A DNA stretch of 5,503 nucleotides from Alphaproteobacteria bacterium (lineage in GTDB: Bacteria > Pseudomonadota > Alphaproteobacteria > UBA8366 > JADFVY01): contig JAOUMF010000175.1 in the NCBI GenBank assembly GCA_029881615.1, positions 1 through 5,503 of the forward strand, written 5' to 3'. A model generated the notes under the pieces. It saw only the letters and a program-made list of their open reading frames with translations. It made no database searches and had not been told where the DNA came from. Shown here piece by piece: positions 1-5,503 of the stretch. Both the position numbers and the translations under genes were made by a program. The stretch's first letter is position 1. Every line of letters starts with the position of its first letter.

Positions 1-629
1 CATTTATGATTGAACAGGATCAGGCGGTCCTCGGCGTCGTAGAGCGCAAAGCCGTCGGATATGCTCTCCACCGCTTCGCGCAGCCGCTGGTCGGCCAGCC
101 GCGTTCGCTTGTTTCCCTCGCGCAAGGCCTGTTCGGCGCGCCAACGGTTATATTCCGCGCCCACGCGCTGGCTGACCAGGCGGAAGAACGCCCTGGCATC
201 GGGGTCGTCGTCATCCTCATGGTCGGACATCGCAAAGACATGGCCCGCCGGCTGGCCGTCCGCGCCGTGGAAGACCTCGCCGCGATAGCATTCGGCGCCG
301 ACCTCGGCCAGAATAGCCAGCCCGGGAAACCGCTCGGCGACGCCGCGTTTCAGAAATATATGCGAATGCGGCGGCGGCGCCTTGTACACGTCCTCGCAGG
401 GCGAGCCGGCGAGGTTGAATCGATAAAGCTCTCTCTTGCCGCCGTCCTCGTGGAACGTCAGAAGTTCAAGTTCGCTGCTTCCCGGTTGACGCCAGGCAAT
501 GCCGCTCCAGCGGTACCCTAGCCCAATGGACAGCGCCTCGGACGCCAGGTCAAAGAATGCCTGTCCACAGGTAATGTTTCCGGCCAGCAGCGACAGGGCC
601 CTTTCCCTGTCGGCTGTGCGATATGACAT
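1..629 (-). CDS. GAF-PAS sensor protein, N-terminal part (3' end outside window)
   Basis: Reading leftward from an ATG at 629-627, the frame stays open for 209 codons to the window edge, so the C-terminus is missing. Residues about 20-165 look like a GAF domain of the alphaproteobacterial sensor type: a 'NLAGSPCEDV' segment near 72-81, 'ERFPGLAILAEVGAECYRGE' near 99-118, and 'GQPAGHVFAM' near 125-134. A charged, probably coiled-coil linker (about 160-185) follows, and then a PAS domain begins at 'LREAVESISDGFALYDAEDR' (183-202). In this family such a module is normally followed by more PAS domains and a histidine kinase or GGDEF/EAL output; which one applies here cannot be seen. No transmembrane segment is visible in this part, so it is probably cytoplasmic. 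The start is preferred because no other in-frame start lies close upstream; a GGGGA element about 12 nt upstream is a rather distant Shine-Dalgarno. The GAF/PAS assignment is firm, the output is inference. Confidence 0.85.
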   Translation of the reverse strand, partial: MSYRTADRERALSLLAGNITCGQAFFDLASEALSIGLGYRWSGIAWRQPGSSELELLTFHEDGGKRELYRFNLAGSPCEDVYKAPPPHSHIFLKRGVAERFPGLAILAEVGAECYRGEVFHGADGQPAGHVFAMSDHEDDDDPDARAFFRLVSQRVGAEYNRWRAEQALREGNKRTRLADQRLREAVESISDGFALYDAEDRLILFNHK

Positions 630-656
630 AATAAATTCACCCGATCCCCATATTCC

Positions 657-673
657 GCCGATCTTTTATCGGC
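657..673 (-). promoter_or_regulatory. Perfect 6-bp hairpin in the leader of the GAF-PAS gene
   Basis: GCCGAT (657-662), a 5-nt loop, then ATCGGC (668-673) form a perfect inverted repeat 27 nt upstream of the sensor start. On the minus strand it would form a stem-loop in the mRNA leader. A second copy of GATCGG lies between the hairpin and the start codon, overlapping the GGGGA Shine-Dalgarno-like element, so the distal arm could in principle pair there instead. The repeat is seen directly; a regulatory role is inference. There is no T-run after it on either strand, so it is not a good intrinsic terminator. Confidence 0.35.
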
Positions 674-739
674 TTCCGGTATTTGCCGGCTTTCTAGTCT
701 GGCACCCTGTTTACCGACTATGGAACAATGGTACGGCCA

Positions 740-759
740 AAAACCTTATCAAAACCTTA
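740..759. repeat. 11-bp-period direct repeat, possible operator
   Basis: The nonamer AAAACCTTA occurs at 740-748 and again at 751-759 (TAAGGTTTT on the minus strand), with a period of 11 bp, about one helical turn. It lies between the mcd stop (803) and the sensor start (629), about 110 bp upstream of the latter. Same-face tandem sites of this kind are typical of dimeric activators or response regulators. No matching regulator is known to me, and two short AT-rich copies can arise by chance. No convincing -35/-10 pair for the sensor gene was found in the 173-bp gap. Confidence 0.3.
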
Positions 760-772
760 ACGGGCGGAATGG

Positions 773-791
773 CCGGCATGCCGTGTGCCGG
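773..791 (-). terminator. Weak hairpin just after mcd, possible 3' end structure
   Basis: CCGGCA (773-778) and TGCCGG (786-791) form a perfect 6-bp GC-rich stem with a 7-nt loop, starting 11 nt downstream of the mcd stop codon. On the minus strand no T-run follows directly; the first T-rich stretch is about 20 nt further on, inside the direct repeat. It may stabilise or mark the 3' end of the mcd transcript, but it is not a canonical rho-independent terminator. Confidence 0.35.
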
Positions 792-802
792 ATACGGTCG
801 GG

Positions 803-2458
803 TCAATTCCGCCGGCTCAACAGCCCGCGTGCGATGACCTGAGCCTGGATTTCCGCCGCGCCCTCGAAGATGTTCAGGATGCGGGCGTCGCACAGCACGC
901 GGCTGATTTCGTATTCCTCGGCATAGCCGTTGCCGCCGTGGATTTGCAGGGCGTTGTCGGCGTTCGACCAGGCGACGCGGGCGGCCAGCAGCTTGGCCAT
1001 GCCGGCCTCGATATCGCAGCGCCGGTCGGAATCCTTCTCGCGCGCGGCGAACAGGGTGATCTGCCGGGCCACCATGGTTTCCACCGCCATCCAGGCCAGC
1101 TTGCCCGCGACGCGCGGGAATTGCGCGATGGGTTTGCCGAACTGGACACGCTCCAGCGCATATTTCTGCCCCAGCTCCATGGCGTTCTGGGCCACGCCGA
1201 CGGCGCGCGCGGCGGTCTGCACCCGCGCCGATTCGAAGGTCGCCATCAGCTGGCGGAACCCCTGGCCTTCCTCGGCCCCCAGCAAGTTTTCCGCCTTCAC
1301 CGCGAAGCCGTCGAAGCCCAGCTCGTATTCCTTCATGCCGCGATAGCCCAGCACGCGGATTTCGGTGCCGCTCATGCCCGCGGCCGGGAAGGGGTTGTCG
1401 TCCGTGCCGCGTGGCTTTTCCGCGATCAGCATGGACAGCCCGCGATGATCCTTTGAATCCGGGTCGGTGCGGACCAGCAGGGTCATGATGTCGCTGCGCG
1501 CCGCATGGGTGATCCAGGTCTTGTTGCCGGTGACGCTGTAGAGATCGCCGTCGCGCGTCGCGCGGGTCTTCAGTGCGCCCAGGTCCGACCCCGTGCCGGG
1601 CTCGGTAAAGACGGCGGTGGGCAGAATTTCGCCCGACGCGATCAGCGGCAGCCATTTTTCCTTTTGCGCCTCGGTCCCGCCCAGCCGGATCAGCTCGGCC
1701 GCGATTTCCGAACGCGTGCCCAGCGAGCCGACGCCGATATAGCCGCGCGACAATTCTTCCGTCACCACGCACATCGCCGCCTTGCCCATGCCCAGCCCGC
1801 CGAATTTCTCGGGCACGGTCAGGCCGAACACGCCCAGCTCGGAAAGTTGCTCGACGATTTCGATCGGGATCAGCACGTCCCGCAGATGCCATTCGTGGCA
1901 ATGCGGGGCAACCTGTTCCTCGGCGAAGCGGCGGAACTGGTCGCGCACCATCTCCAGCATCTCGTCGCCCAGCGCGGCCTCGCCGAAATGCCCGTCGGCG
2001 ATCAGCGTGGCGATGCGCTGGCGGGTGGCGGCATTATTGCCTTGTGCGACAAGTTCGGCGGTCGCCTCGCGAAAGGCCTCGATGGCGTCGTTATCCACGC
2101 CCATGTCGGCGGGGCGGACGATTTCCACCTGGCTCAGCGCGATGCCGCCGGCCAGCTGCGCGCAATATTCTCCGAAGGCGCAGTGCAGCATCAGCGATTC
2201 AAGCTCGCCGAACGTCCCCGCCTCGCGGCATCGCCCGGCCCAGCCCAGCATCTGGCGCAGGGCTTCGACATAGGTCGTCGCCCAGGCAAGGCCATGCGCC
2301 GCGAACTGTTCCCGTTCCAGCGCCGCCGCATCGATTTTCCCGTCGCGCTGAACCAGCGCGGAAACCGATGTTCGCGCGGCATCCAGCAGGGTTTCGGCGG
2401 CCTTCAGCGCGGATGCGCAGGCGGGCAGCAATGTTTCGGGCGGCGTGGCAACGGTCAT
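803..2458 (-). CDS. mcd: (2S)-methylsuccinyl-CoA dehydrogenase, ethylmalonyl-CoA pathway
   Basis: This 551-residue FAD-dependent acyl-CoA dehydrogenase is predicted to oxidise (2S)-methylsuccinyl-CoA to mesaconyl-CoA in the cytoplasm, passing electrons to electron-transfer flavoprotein. The step belongs to the ethylmalonyl-CoA pathway, used to assimilate acetyl-CoA without isocitrate lyase. An N-terminal extension of about 165 residues precedes the dehydrogenase core, as is characteristic of Mcd (about 550 aa, versus about 380-400 for ordinary acyl-CoA dehydrogenases). It carries 'GGIALSQVEIVRPADMG' (104-120), which I recognise as Mcd-like. The core shows 'TEPGTGSDLG' (285-294), 'GNKTWITHA' (311-319), 'RVQFGKPIAQF' (437-447), 'IHGGNGYAEEYEISR' (506-520) and 'NIFEGAAEIQ' (529-538). 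E532 there occupies the catalytic-base position of the MCAD/SCAD type. The start at 2458 is supported by GGAAGA 5 nt upstream; the frame stays open to 2623, but that part overlaps the upstream ATPase. Another acyl-CoA dehydrogenase with an N-terminal extension is the main alternative. Confidence 0.9.
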   Translation of the reverse strand: MTVATPPETLLPACASALKAAETLLDAARTSVSALVQRDGKIDAAALEREQFAAHGLAWATTYVEALRQMLGWAGRCREAGTFGELESLMLHCAFGEYCAQLAGGIALSQVEIVRPADMGVDNDAIEAFREATAELVAQGNNAATRQRIATLIADGHFGEAALGDEMLEMVRDQFRRFAEEQVAPHCHEWHLRDVLIPIEIVEQLSELGVFGLTVPEKFGGLGMGKAAMCVVTEELSRGYIGVGSLGTRSEIAAELIRLGGTEAQKEKWLPLIASGEILPTAVFTEPGTGSDLGALKTRATRDGDLYSVTGNKTWITHAARSDIMTLLVRTDPDSKDHRGLSMLIAEKPRGTDDNPFPAAGMSGTEIRVLGYRGMKEYELGFDGFAVKAENLLGAEEGQGFRQLMATFESARVQTAARAVGVAQNAMELGQKYALERVQFGKPIAQFPRVAGKLAWMAVETMVARQITLFAAREKDSDRRCDIEAGMAKLLAARVAWSNADNALQIHGGNGYAEEYEISRVLCDARILNIFEGAAEIQAQVIARGLLSRRN

Positions 2459-2463
2459 TTCAA

Positions 2464-2469
2464 TCTTCC
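2464..2469 (-). promoter_or_regulatory. Ribosome binding site that fixes the mcd start
   Basis: GGAAGA on the minus strand ends 5 nt before the ATG at 2458. It lies in the 17-nt gap between the ATPase stop (TAA at 2478-2476) and mcd. It supports the 551-residue start and argues against the in-frame ATG at 2623, whose extra 55 residues would be coded across the end of the ATPase gene and have no acyl-CoA dehydrogenase character. Confidence 0.75.
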
Positions 2470-2475
2470 GTGACG

Positions 2476-4008
2476 TTAGGTGGCATCGAAAAGCGTCTTC
2501 GGTGGGCGGCCCAGCCAGGTCGCGAAATCGTTCATATCCCGGCATAAATAGCCGGCATCGACCAAGGCCCGGCGATGATCGGGTGAAAATACCGGGCTGT
2601 ACAAGGCCTTCTGCATTTCCCAACTGGCATATCGGCGGCCTTCCCTGGACTCCAGAAACCTGTCGATATGCCCGTCGAAATGTTTCAGGCTGGATGCATT
2701 ATGCGCGGAGGCGTTTCTCTTGCATGATCCGATCCTGATTTTTCCCGCGTCTTCGTTGATGGCGACGAGATCGAGTTCGATATCCGATCCATCCGGCTTG
2801 TTCCAATACCCTTTCACCAGGTCGGTCAGGTGAAAATCCTGGACGTCTTTGCGTGAACATTCCTCGGTAAGCTGGCGCACCATCTTTTCGAATGTAAAGC
2901 CTTCATGGGTCTGAAGCCCCGTATCGGCTCTGGCCACGGCTCGTTCCACCGGCTGAATGCGGGCAATCTGGACGTTACGATCGAGCGCATGCAGCCATGC
3001 TGCCAGAAAGTTGTCGGTAATTTCATAGCGGGCTTTGCGGGCTTTTTCCGGAGCGAATATCGGCAAACGCTTCTCCACCATTCCATATTGGTCGATCAGG
3101 GTATGGAGATACGCCGACAATTGATTTTCGCCTCCAGACCCTGTTCGCGCATATTCGGCGGTCAATTCTCCGTGGGAGCAAGGCCCCTTTTTGGCCAGCA
3201 GCTTCAGGACGCTATCATAGCGTCCCCGCAACTCCCTCAAAAACCAGTTCGTCGCCTCGTCCCGCAAGGGGCTGGGGCCTTCGAAAAACAGTTTGCGCAG
3301 CGTATCCGGGCGATAGGCGGGAAGAGGCCCGAGAACCTTCTGGTCATGGCAATCGCGATAAAACTTCGGCACTCCCTCGAACAGGGACCAAAGGAACAGG
3401 CGCTGCATGGGGTCGACGATGTCGTAAGCGTCGAACATTTCGAACAGGGTTTCGAAATCCCAATGCCCCACATGAATCCGGTGCGTGACGCGGTTGAAAA
3501 GCGGCGAGGCGCGATCTTCCAGGATTGCCGTCATTTCCGTATGGATTGAACCCAGCACGAAAAGGCCACCCTTTTCGGTATCGCGAAGCCGGTCAACCTC
3601 TGCCTGGAGATACGAGGTAAAGGGCGCAAGTGCCTTGCGATGGAAATACTGAAATTCGTCGATGGCGACGATCCAGCCACGTTCGCACAGCACTCTAATG
3701 GTGATGGCCATTTGCCGAAAGGTCGGGACAACCTCACGGACCGTATCCAGCGGAACCCCATAATCTTCAAGGGCGTCCTGGAAAGTCTGCACGACGCCGC
3801 GTTCGTCGCTGTCGGGAACCTGGAAATAAAACACTTTCGGGTCCGGCTGGTTTCGCAGCGCCCGCTGGATCAGCGTGGTCTTGCCGATCCGCCGCCGGCC
3901 GGAGATCGAGCAGAAAAACCAGCGGCCCGAGGACACGATTTCCTCGATATCGGCCTGCTCGCGAGAGCGACCGTAAAAGCCCCATTTTTTGTCCGCAGCA
4001 CCGTTCAT
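2476..4008 (-). CDS. ATPase_2/DUF234 family ATPase with nuclease-like C-terminus
   Basis: This 510-residue cytoplasmic P-loop ATPase belongs to a family of unknown cellular role. After 'FYGRSRE' (11-17), the usual entry to this family, comes Walker A 'GRRRIGKT' (37-44). Walker B follows as 'WIVAIDEFQ' (112-120, with D117/E118), then a sensor-like 'LFVLGS' (149-154) and 'LFEGVPKFYRD' (209-219), the family's G-x-P-x-aromatic motif. About 262-340 reads as a winged helix. The C-terminus, from about 375, is a DUF234-type PD-(D/E)XK-like fold: E411 and D413 in 'DIELDLVA', then 'IGSCKRN' with K430. The usual acidic residue two before that lysine is Ser428 here. The start is fixed by the domain beginning almost at once and by a promoter ending 6 nt upstream; no Shine-Dalgarno is present. 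The gene is less GC-rich than mcd (hand count 31/60 at 2701-2760 against 46/60 at 1201-1260), compatible with acquisition. It could be co-transcribed with mcd, 17 nt downstream. Domain calls are firm; no function is proposed. Confidence 0.88.
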   Translation of the reverse strand: MNGAADKKWGFYGRSREQADIEEIVSSGRWFFCSISGRRRIGKTTLIQRALRNQPDPKVFYFQVPDSDERGVVQTFQDALEDYGVPLDTVREVVPTFRQMAITIRVLCERGWIVAIDEFQYFHRKALAPFTSYLQAEVDRLRDTEKGGLFVLGSIHTEMTAILEDRASPLFNRVTHRIHVGHWDFETLFEMFDAYDIVDPMQRLFLWSLFEGVPKFYRDCHDQKVLGPLPAYRPDTLRKLFFEGPSPLRDEATNWFLRELRGRYDSVLKLLAKKGPCSHGELTAEYARTGSGGENQLSAYLHTLIDQYGMVEKRLPIFAPEKARKARYEITDNFLAAWLHALDRNVQIARIQPVERAVARADTGLQTHEGFTFEKMVRQLTEECSRKDVQDFHLTDLVKGYWNKPDGSDIELDLVAINEDAGKIRIGSCKRNASAHNASSLKHFDGHIDRFLESREGRRYASWEMQKALYSPVFSPDHRRALVDAGYLCRDMNDFATWLGRPPKTLFDAT

Positions 4009-4014
4009 TGTTTT

Positions 4015-4043
4015 AATATAATAAAAATTATGTTATTGCGCAA
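4015..4043 (-). promoter_or_regulatory. Sigma-70-like promoter of the ATPase gene, apparently leaderless
   Basis: On the minus strand, TTGCGC (4043-4038) is followed by a 17-bp spacer and TATATT (4020-4015). The -10 matches consensus at 5 of 6 positions and the -35 at 3 of 6. Six nucleotides separate the -10 from the ATG at 4008, so the expected transcription start falls on the A of the start codon. The absence of any Shine-Dalgarno there agrees with a leaderless mRNA. The -35 lies within the 8-bp palindrome TTGCGCAA (4036-4043), which could be an operator half or chance. The 136-bp gap to the CapA gene is otherwise unremarkable apart from AT-richness at 4009-4080, and shows no clear terminator for CapA. 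Confidence 0.6.
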
Positions 4044-4144
4044 CAGCTGCGACTGCACTGTAATAATGTAGAGTTTTTCCGTCTCTTATGCGCGGACTCA
4101 TGTCCCATCTGGCGTGCCGGTTTCCGTCTGGTCGCCGGGCCGGG

Positions 4145-5503
4145 TCATTGGTTCTTGCTCTTGGCCGCGATCGGCCCCGGGGCTTCTCGGGTTTCGCCGA
4201 AACCCGGCGGCCAGAACGGGGCCGAGGGGGGGTGCAGATTGCCTTCCGGCAGATGTTTCAGAAGATGGGCGCGATGGGTGATGCCGCCGCTGAAACGGTC
4301 GATGGCCACGGCGCGCTGGTGGCCCTTGTCCTTGACCATGCGGATCGGGATCCAGCCCACCGAGGTCACCGCCAGCTTGTCGATATCGCTGCGCGGCGCC
4401 AGCCCCAGCAGCAGGATGATGGAGCTACGCGCCGACAGCGCTGTCTGGTTACTGACGAAATTGCCGATCGAATAGGCGACCGGCACCTCGCGGCCGTTCA
4501 CCGTCACCAGTTTTTCGATGGGCTGCATGACGTGGGGCTGGGTGCCGACGATCGCGGTGGCCCCGGCCTCGGCCATTTCGCCGGCCAGCTTGCATTCTTT
4601 CCCGTTGGGTTTGTGTGCGCCTTCGTCGCCCCAGTGCGGCGTCGCGATCACCGCGTGGATATCGGGCCGCTGGCTCAAATCCCGGATGATCGCCAGCACC
4701 TCGGCGCGGTCCTTGTAACAATGCAGCACCTGCTTGTACGTGTCCCGGATCATGTTGGTGCCGTAGGTGCAGGCCAGCCAGGCGACATTGTAGCGGCGGC
4801 CGTTCTTGATCACGGGCGTCACCGTATGCCAGGGGGCGCTCATGTTGTTGCTGTGCCGCGTCCCGGTCCAGGGGAGTTTCGCCTCGGTGATCGCGTCGAT
4901 CGTGCCGTCGACGCCCAGGGATTTGCGGTCCAGCGAATGGTTGTTGGCGGTTTGCAGGATGTCGAAGCCGGCCTTTTTCAGATCCTTCACAACCGACGGA
5001 TGGGCGTTGAACCGGGGATAACCGGTATAGACGGCGCCATCGTAAATCTTGCCCACCGGTTTCGACGGCGTCCCCTTCTTCGTTACGTCGGCGGCCGCGA
5101 CCCCCTCGAAATTGGCGAAGGAGATATCGGCGGCGGCGATCAGGTCGGCGACCGGCGCCCATAGCGAGGAAAACCCGTCGCGCCGTTTCGATGCCTGGAT
5201 CTGCAGCGAATCATGCAGTAGCACGTCGCCGACCGCCGCGATGGTGATTGTTTGATCGGGCGTGCCCTTATGGGTGAAGGTCAGCATTTGCGGCGACTTC
5301 CTGTCGGTGCATTGGCCGGACATTGTGGTGGGCGCCGCCGGGGGGACGGCAACGGGCGGCACAACGGGCGCCGCGGCGGGCGGAACGACGGCGGTGTAGG
5401 CGACAGGGGGCAGCGTGGCCGGGGGGGCGGATTGCCTGGCATCGTATGTGCCGCAGGCGGCAAGCGTTCCCGCAAGCGCCATGACCGGGGCGACCCGGAC
5501 GCG
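4145..5503 (-). CDS. CapA/PgsA-family lipoprotein (PGA_cap domain), 5' end outside window
   Basis: This exported protein has the PGA_cap metallophosphoesterase-like domain of CapA/PgsA, a family named for poly-gamma-glutamate capsule synthesis. Many members stand outside capsule operons and have unproven roles, and none of the capB/capC partners is visible here. Numbering from the ATG at 5482, the domain motifs are 'AAVGDVLLHDS' (82-92), 'FANFEG' (122-127), 'TANNHSLD' (178-185), 'TPHWGDE' (281-287), 'GTQPHVMQPIE' (313-323) and 'YSIGNF' (337-342). A lipobox 'LAAC' puts the lipidated Cys at residue 10, followed by a Pro/Ala/Val-rich tether (about 19-52), as expected for a membrane-anchored lipoprotein. 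Four further Cys (58, 238, 255, 297) could form disulfides. Only nine residues precede the Cys from that ATG, too few for a signal peptide. The frame stays open to the window edge with two Arg upstream, so the real start is beyond 5503. The stop is TGA at 4147-4145. Confidence 0.87.
   Translation of the reverse strand, partial: RVRVAPVMALAGTLAACGTYDARQSAPPATLPPVAYTAVVPPAAAPVVPPVAVPPAAPTTMSGQCTDRKSPQMLTFTHKGTPDQTITIAAVGDVLLHDSLQIQASKRRDGFSSLWAPVADLIAAADISFANFEGVAAADVTKKGTPSKPVGKIYDGAVYTGYPRFNAHPSVVKDLKKAGFDILQTANNHSLDRKSLGVDGTIDAITEAKLPWTGTRHSNNMSAPWHTVTPVIKNGRRYNVAWLACTYGTNMIRDTYKQVLHCYKDRAEVLAIIRDLSQRPDIHAVIATPHWGDEGAHKPNGKECKLAGEMAEAGATAIVGTQPHVMQPIEKLVTVNGREVPVAYSIGNFVSNQTALSARSSIILLLGLAPRSDIDKLAVTSVGWIPIRMVKDKGHQRAVAIDRFSGGITHRAHLLKHLPEGNLHPPSAPFWPPGFGETREAPGPIAAKSKNQ

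Noticed and set aside
6..521. Plus-strand open frame (171 codons) at the left edge
   Set aside because: It is antisense to the GAF-PAS gene, whose minus-strand frame is open to the window edge with clear domain motifs.
711..1901. Second minus-strand open frame (396 codons) overlapping mcd
   Set aside because: It is the +1-type shadow frame of mcd, Arg/Gly/Ala-rich with no domain; mcd conservation is in the other frame.
1505..2473. Long plus-strand open frame (322 codons) opposite mcd
   Set aside because: It is an antisense shadow of GC-rich mcd codons. Its translation is rich in G, R, A, H and Q, with no recognisable domain, and it lies wholly within a well-supported gene.
2540..2557. Small inverted repeat (CCGGC/GCCGG) near the 3' end of the ATPase gene
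   Set aside because: It is a five-base stem with a 7-nt loop inside coding sequence and no T-run, within chance expectation for GC-rich DNA.
4088..5164. Long plus-strand open frame (358 codons) opposite the CapA gene
   Set aside because: It has a low-complexity G/R/H/D/V-rich composition and no motif, and the opposite strand carries the full set of PGA_cap motifs.
1..5503. CRISPR arrays, tRNA or rRNA genes, insertion-sequence ends
   Set aside because: No regularly spaced repeats, tRNA-like cloverleaf, rRNA sequence, transposase or terminal inverted repeats with target duplications were seen on either strand. Despite its family, the ATPase is not flanked by recognisable mobile-element ends.

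Overview
The window looks like chromosomal DNA of a high-GC alphaproteobacterium. The evidence is a methylsuccinyl-CoA dehydrogenase of the ethylmalonyl-CoA pathway and a GAF-PAS sensor of a style common in Rhodospirillales-type genomes, plus strongly G/C-biased codon use. The genus cannot be named from the sequence alone. All four genes lie on the minus strand, so transcription runs from high to low coordinates. The two end genes are cut by the window edges.

Layout in transcription order: (1) 5503-4145, an exported CapA/PgsA-type lipoprotein whose start lies outside the window. (2) 4144-4009, a short AT-rich intergenic region with a good promoter for the next gene, placed so that the transcript would be leaderless. 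(3) 4008-2476, a 510-residue ATPase of the ATPase_2 plus DUF234 architecture: P-loop NTPase, winged helix, then a PD-(D/E)XK-like C-terminus. (4) 2458-803, mcd, (2S)-methylsuccinyl-CoA dehydrogenase, starting 17 nt after the ATPase stop with its own ribosome binding site. (5) 802-630, an intergenic region with two small hairpins and an 11-bp-period direct repeat. (6) 629 to the left edge, the N-terminus of a GAF-PAS sensor protein, probably a histidine kinase or GGDEF protein.

The genes do not form an obvious pathway. Mcd serves central carbon assimilation (acetyl-CoA to glyoxylate-type intermediates) but has no other ethylmalonyl-CoA pathway gene beside it here. The ATPase is less GC-rich than mcd in sampled stretches, belongs to a family of unknown function, and sits directly upstream of mcd, where it may supply or interrupt mcd transcription. 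The CapA protein is an envelope protein and the sensor an input module; both appear to be independent units.

No strong candidate for a new multi-gene system is visible. The points most worth a second look are the ATPase-mcd junction, the apparently leaderless ATPase promoter, the Ser in place of the usual acidic residue in its nuclease-like motif, and two start-codon problems (mcd and CapA) where longest-ORF or first-ATG calls would be wrong.
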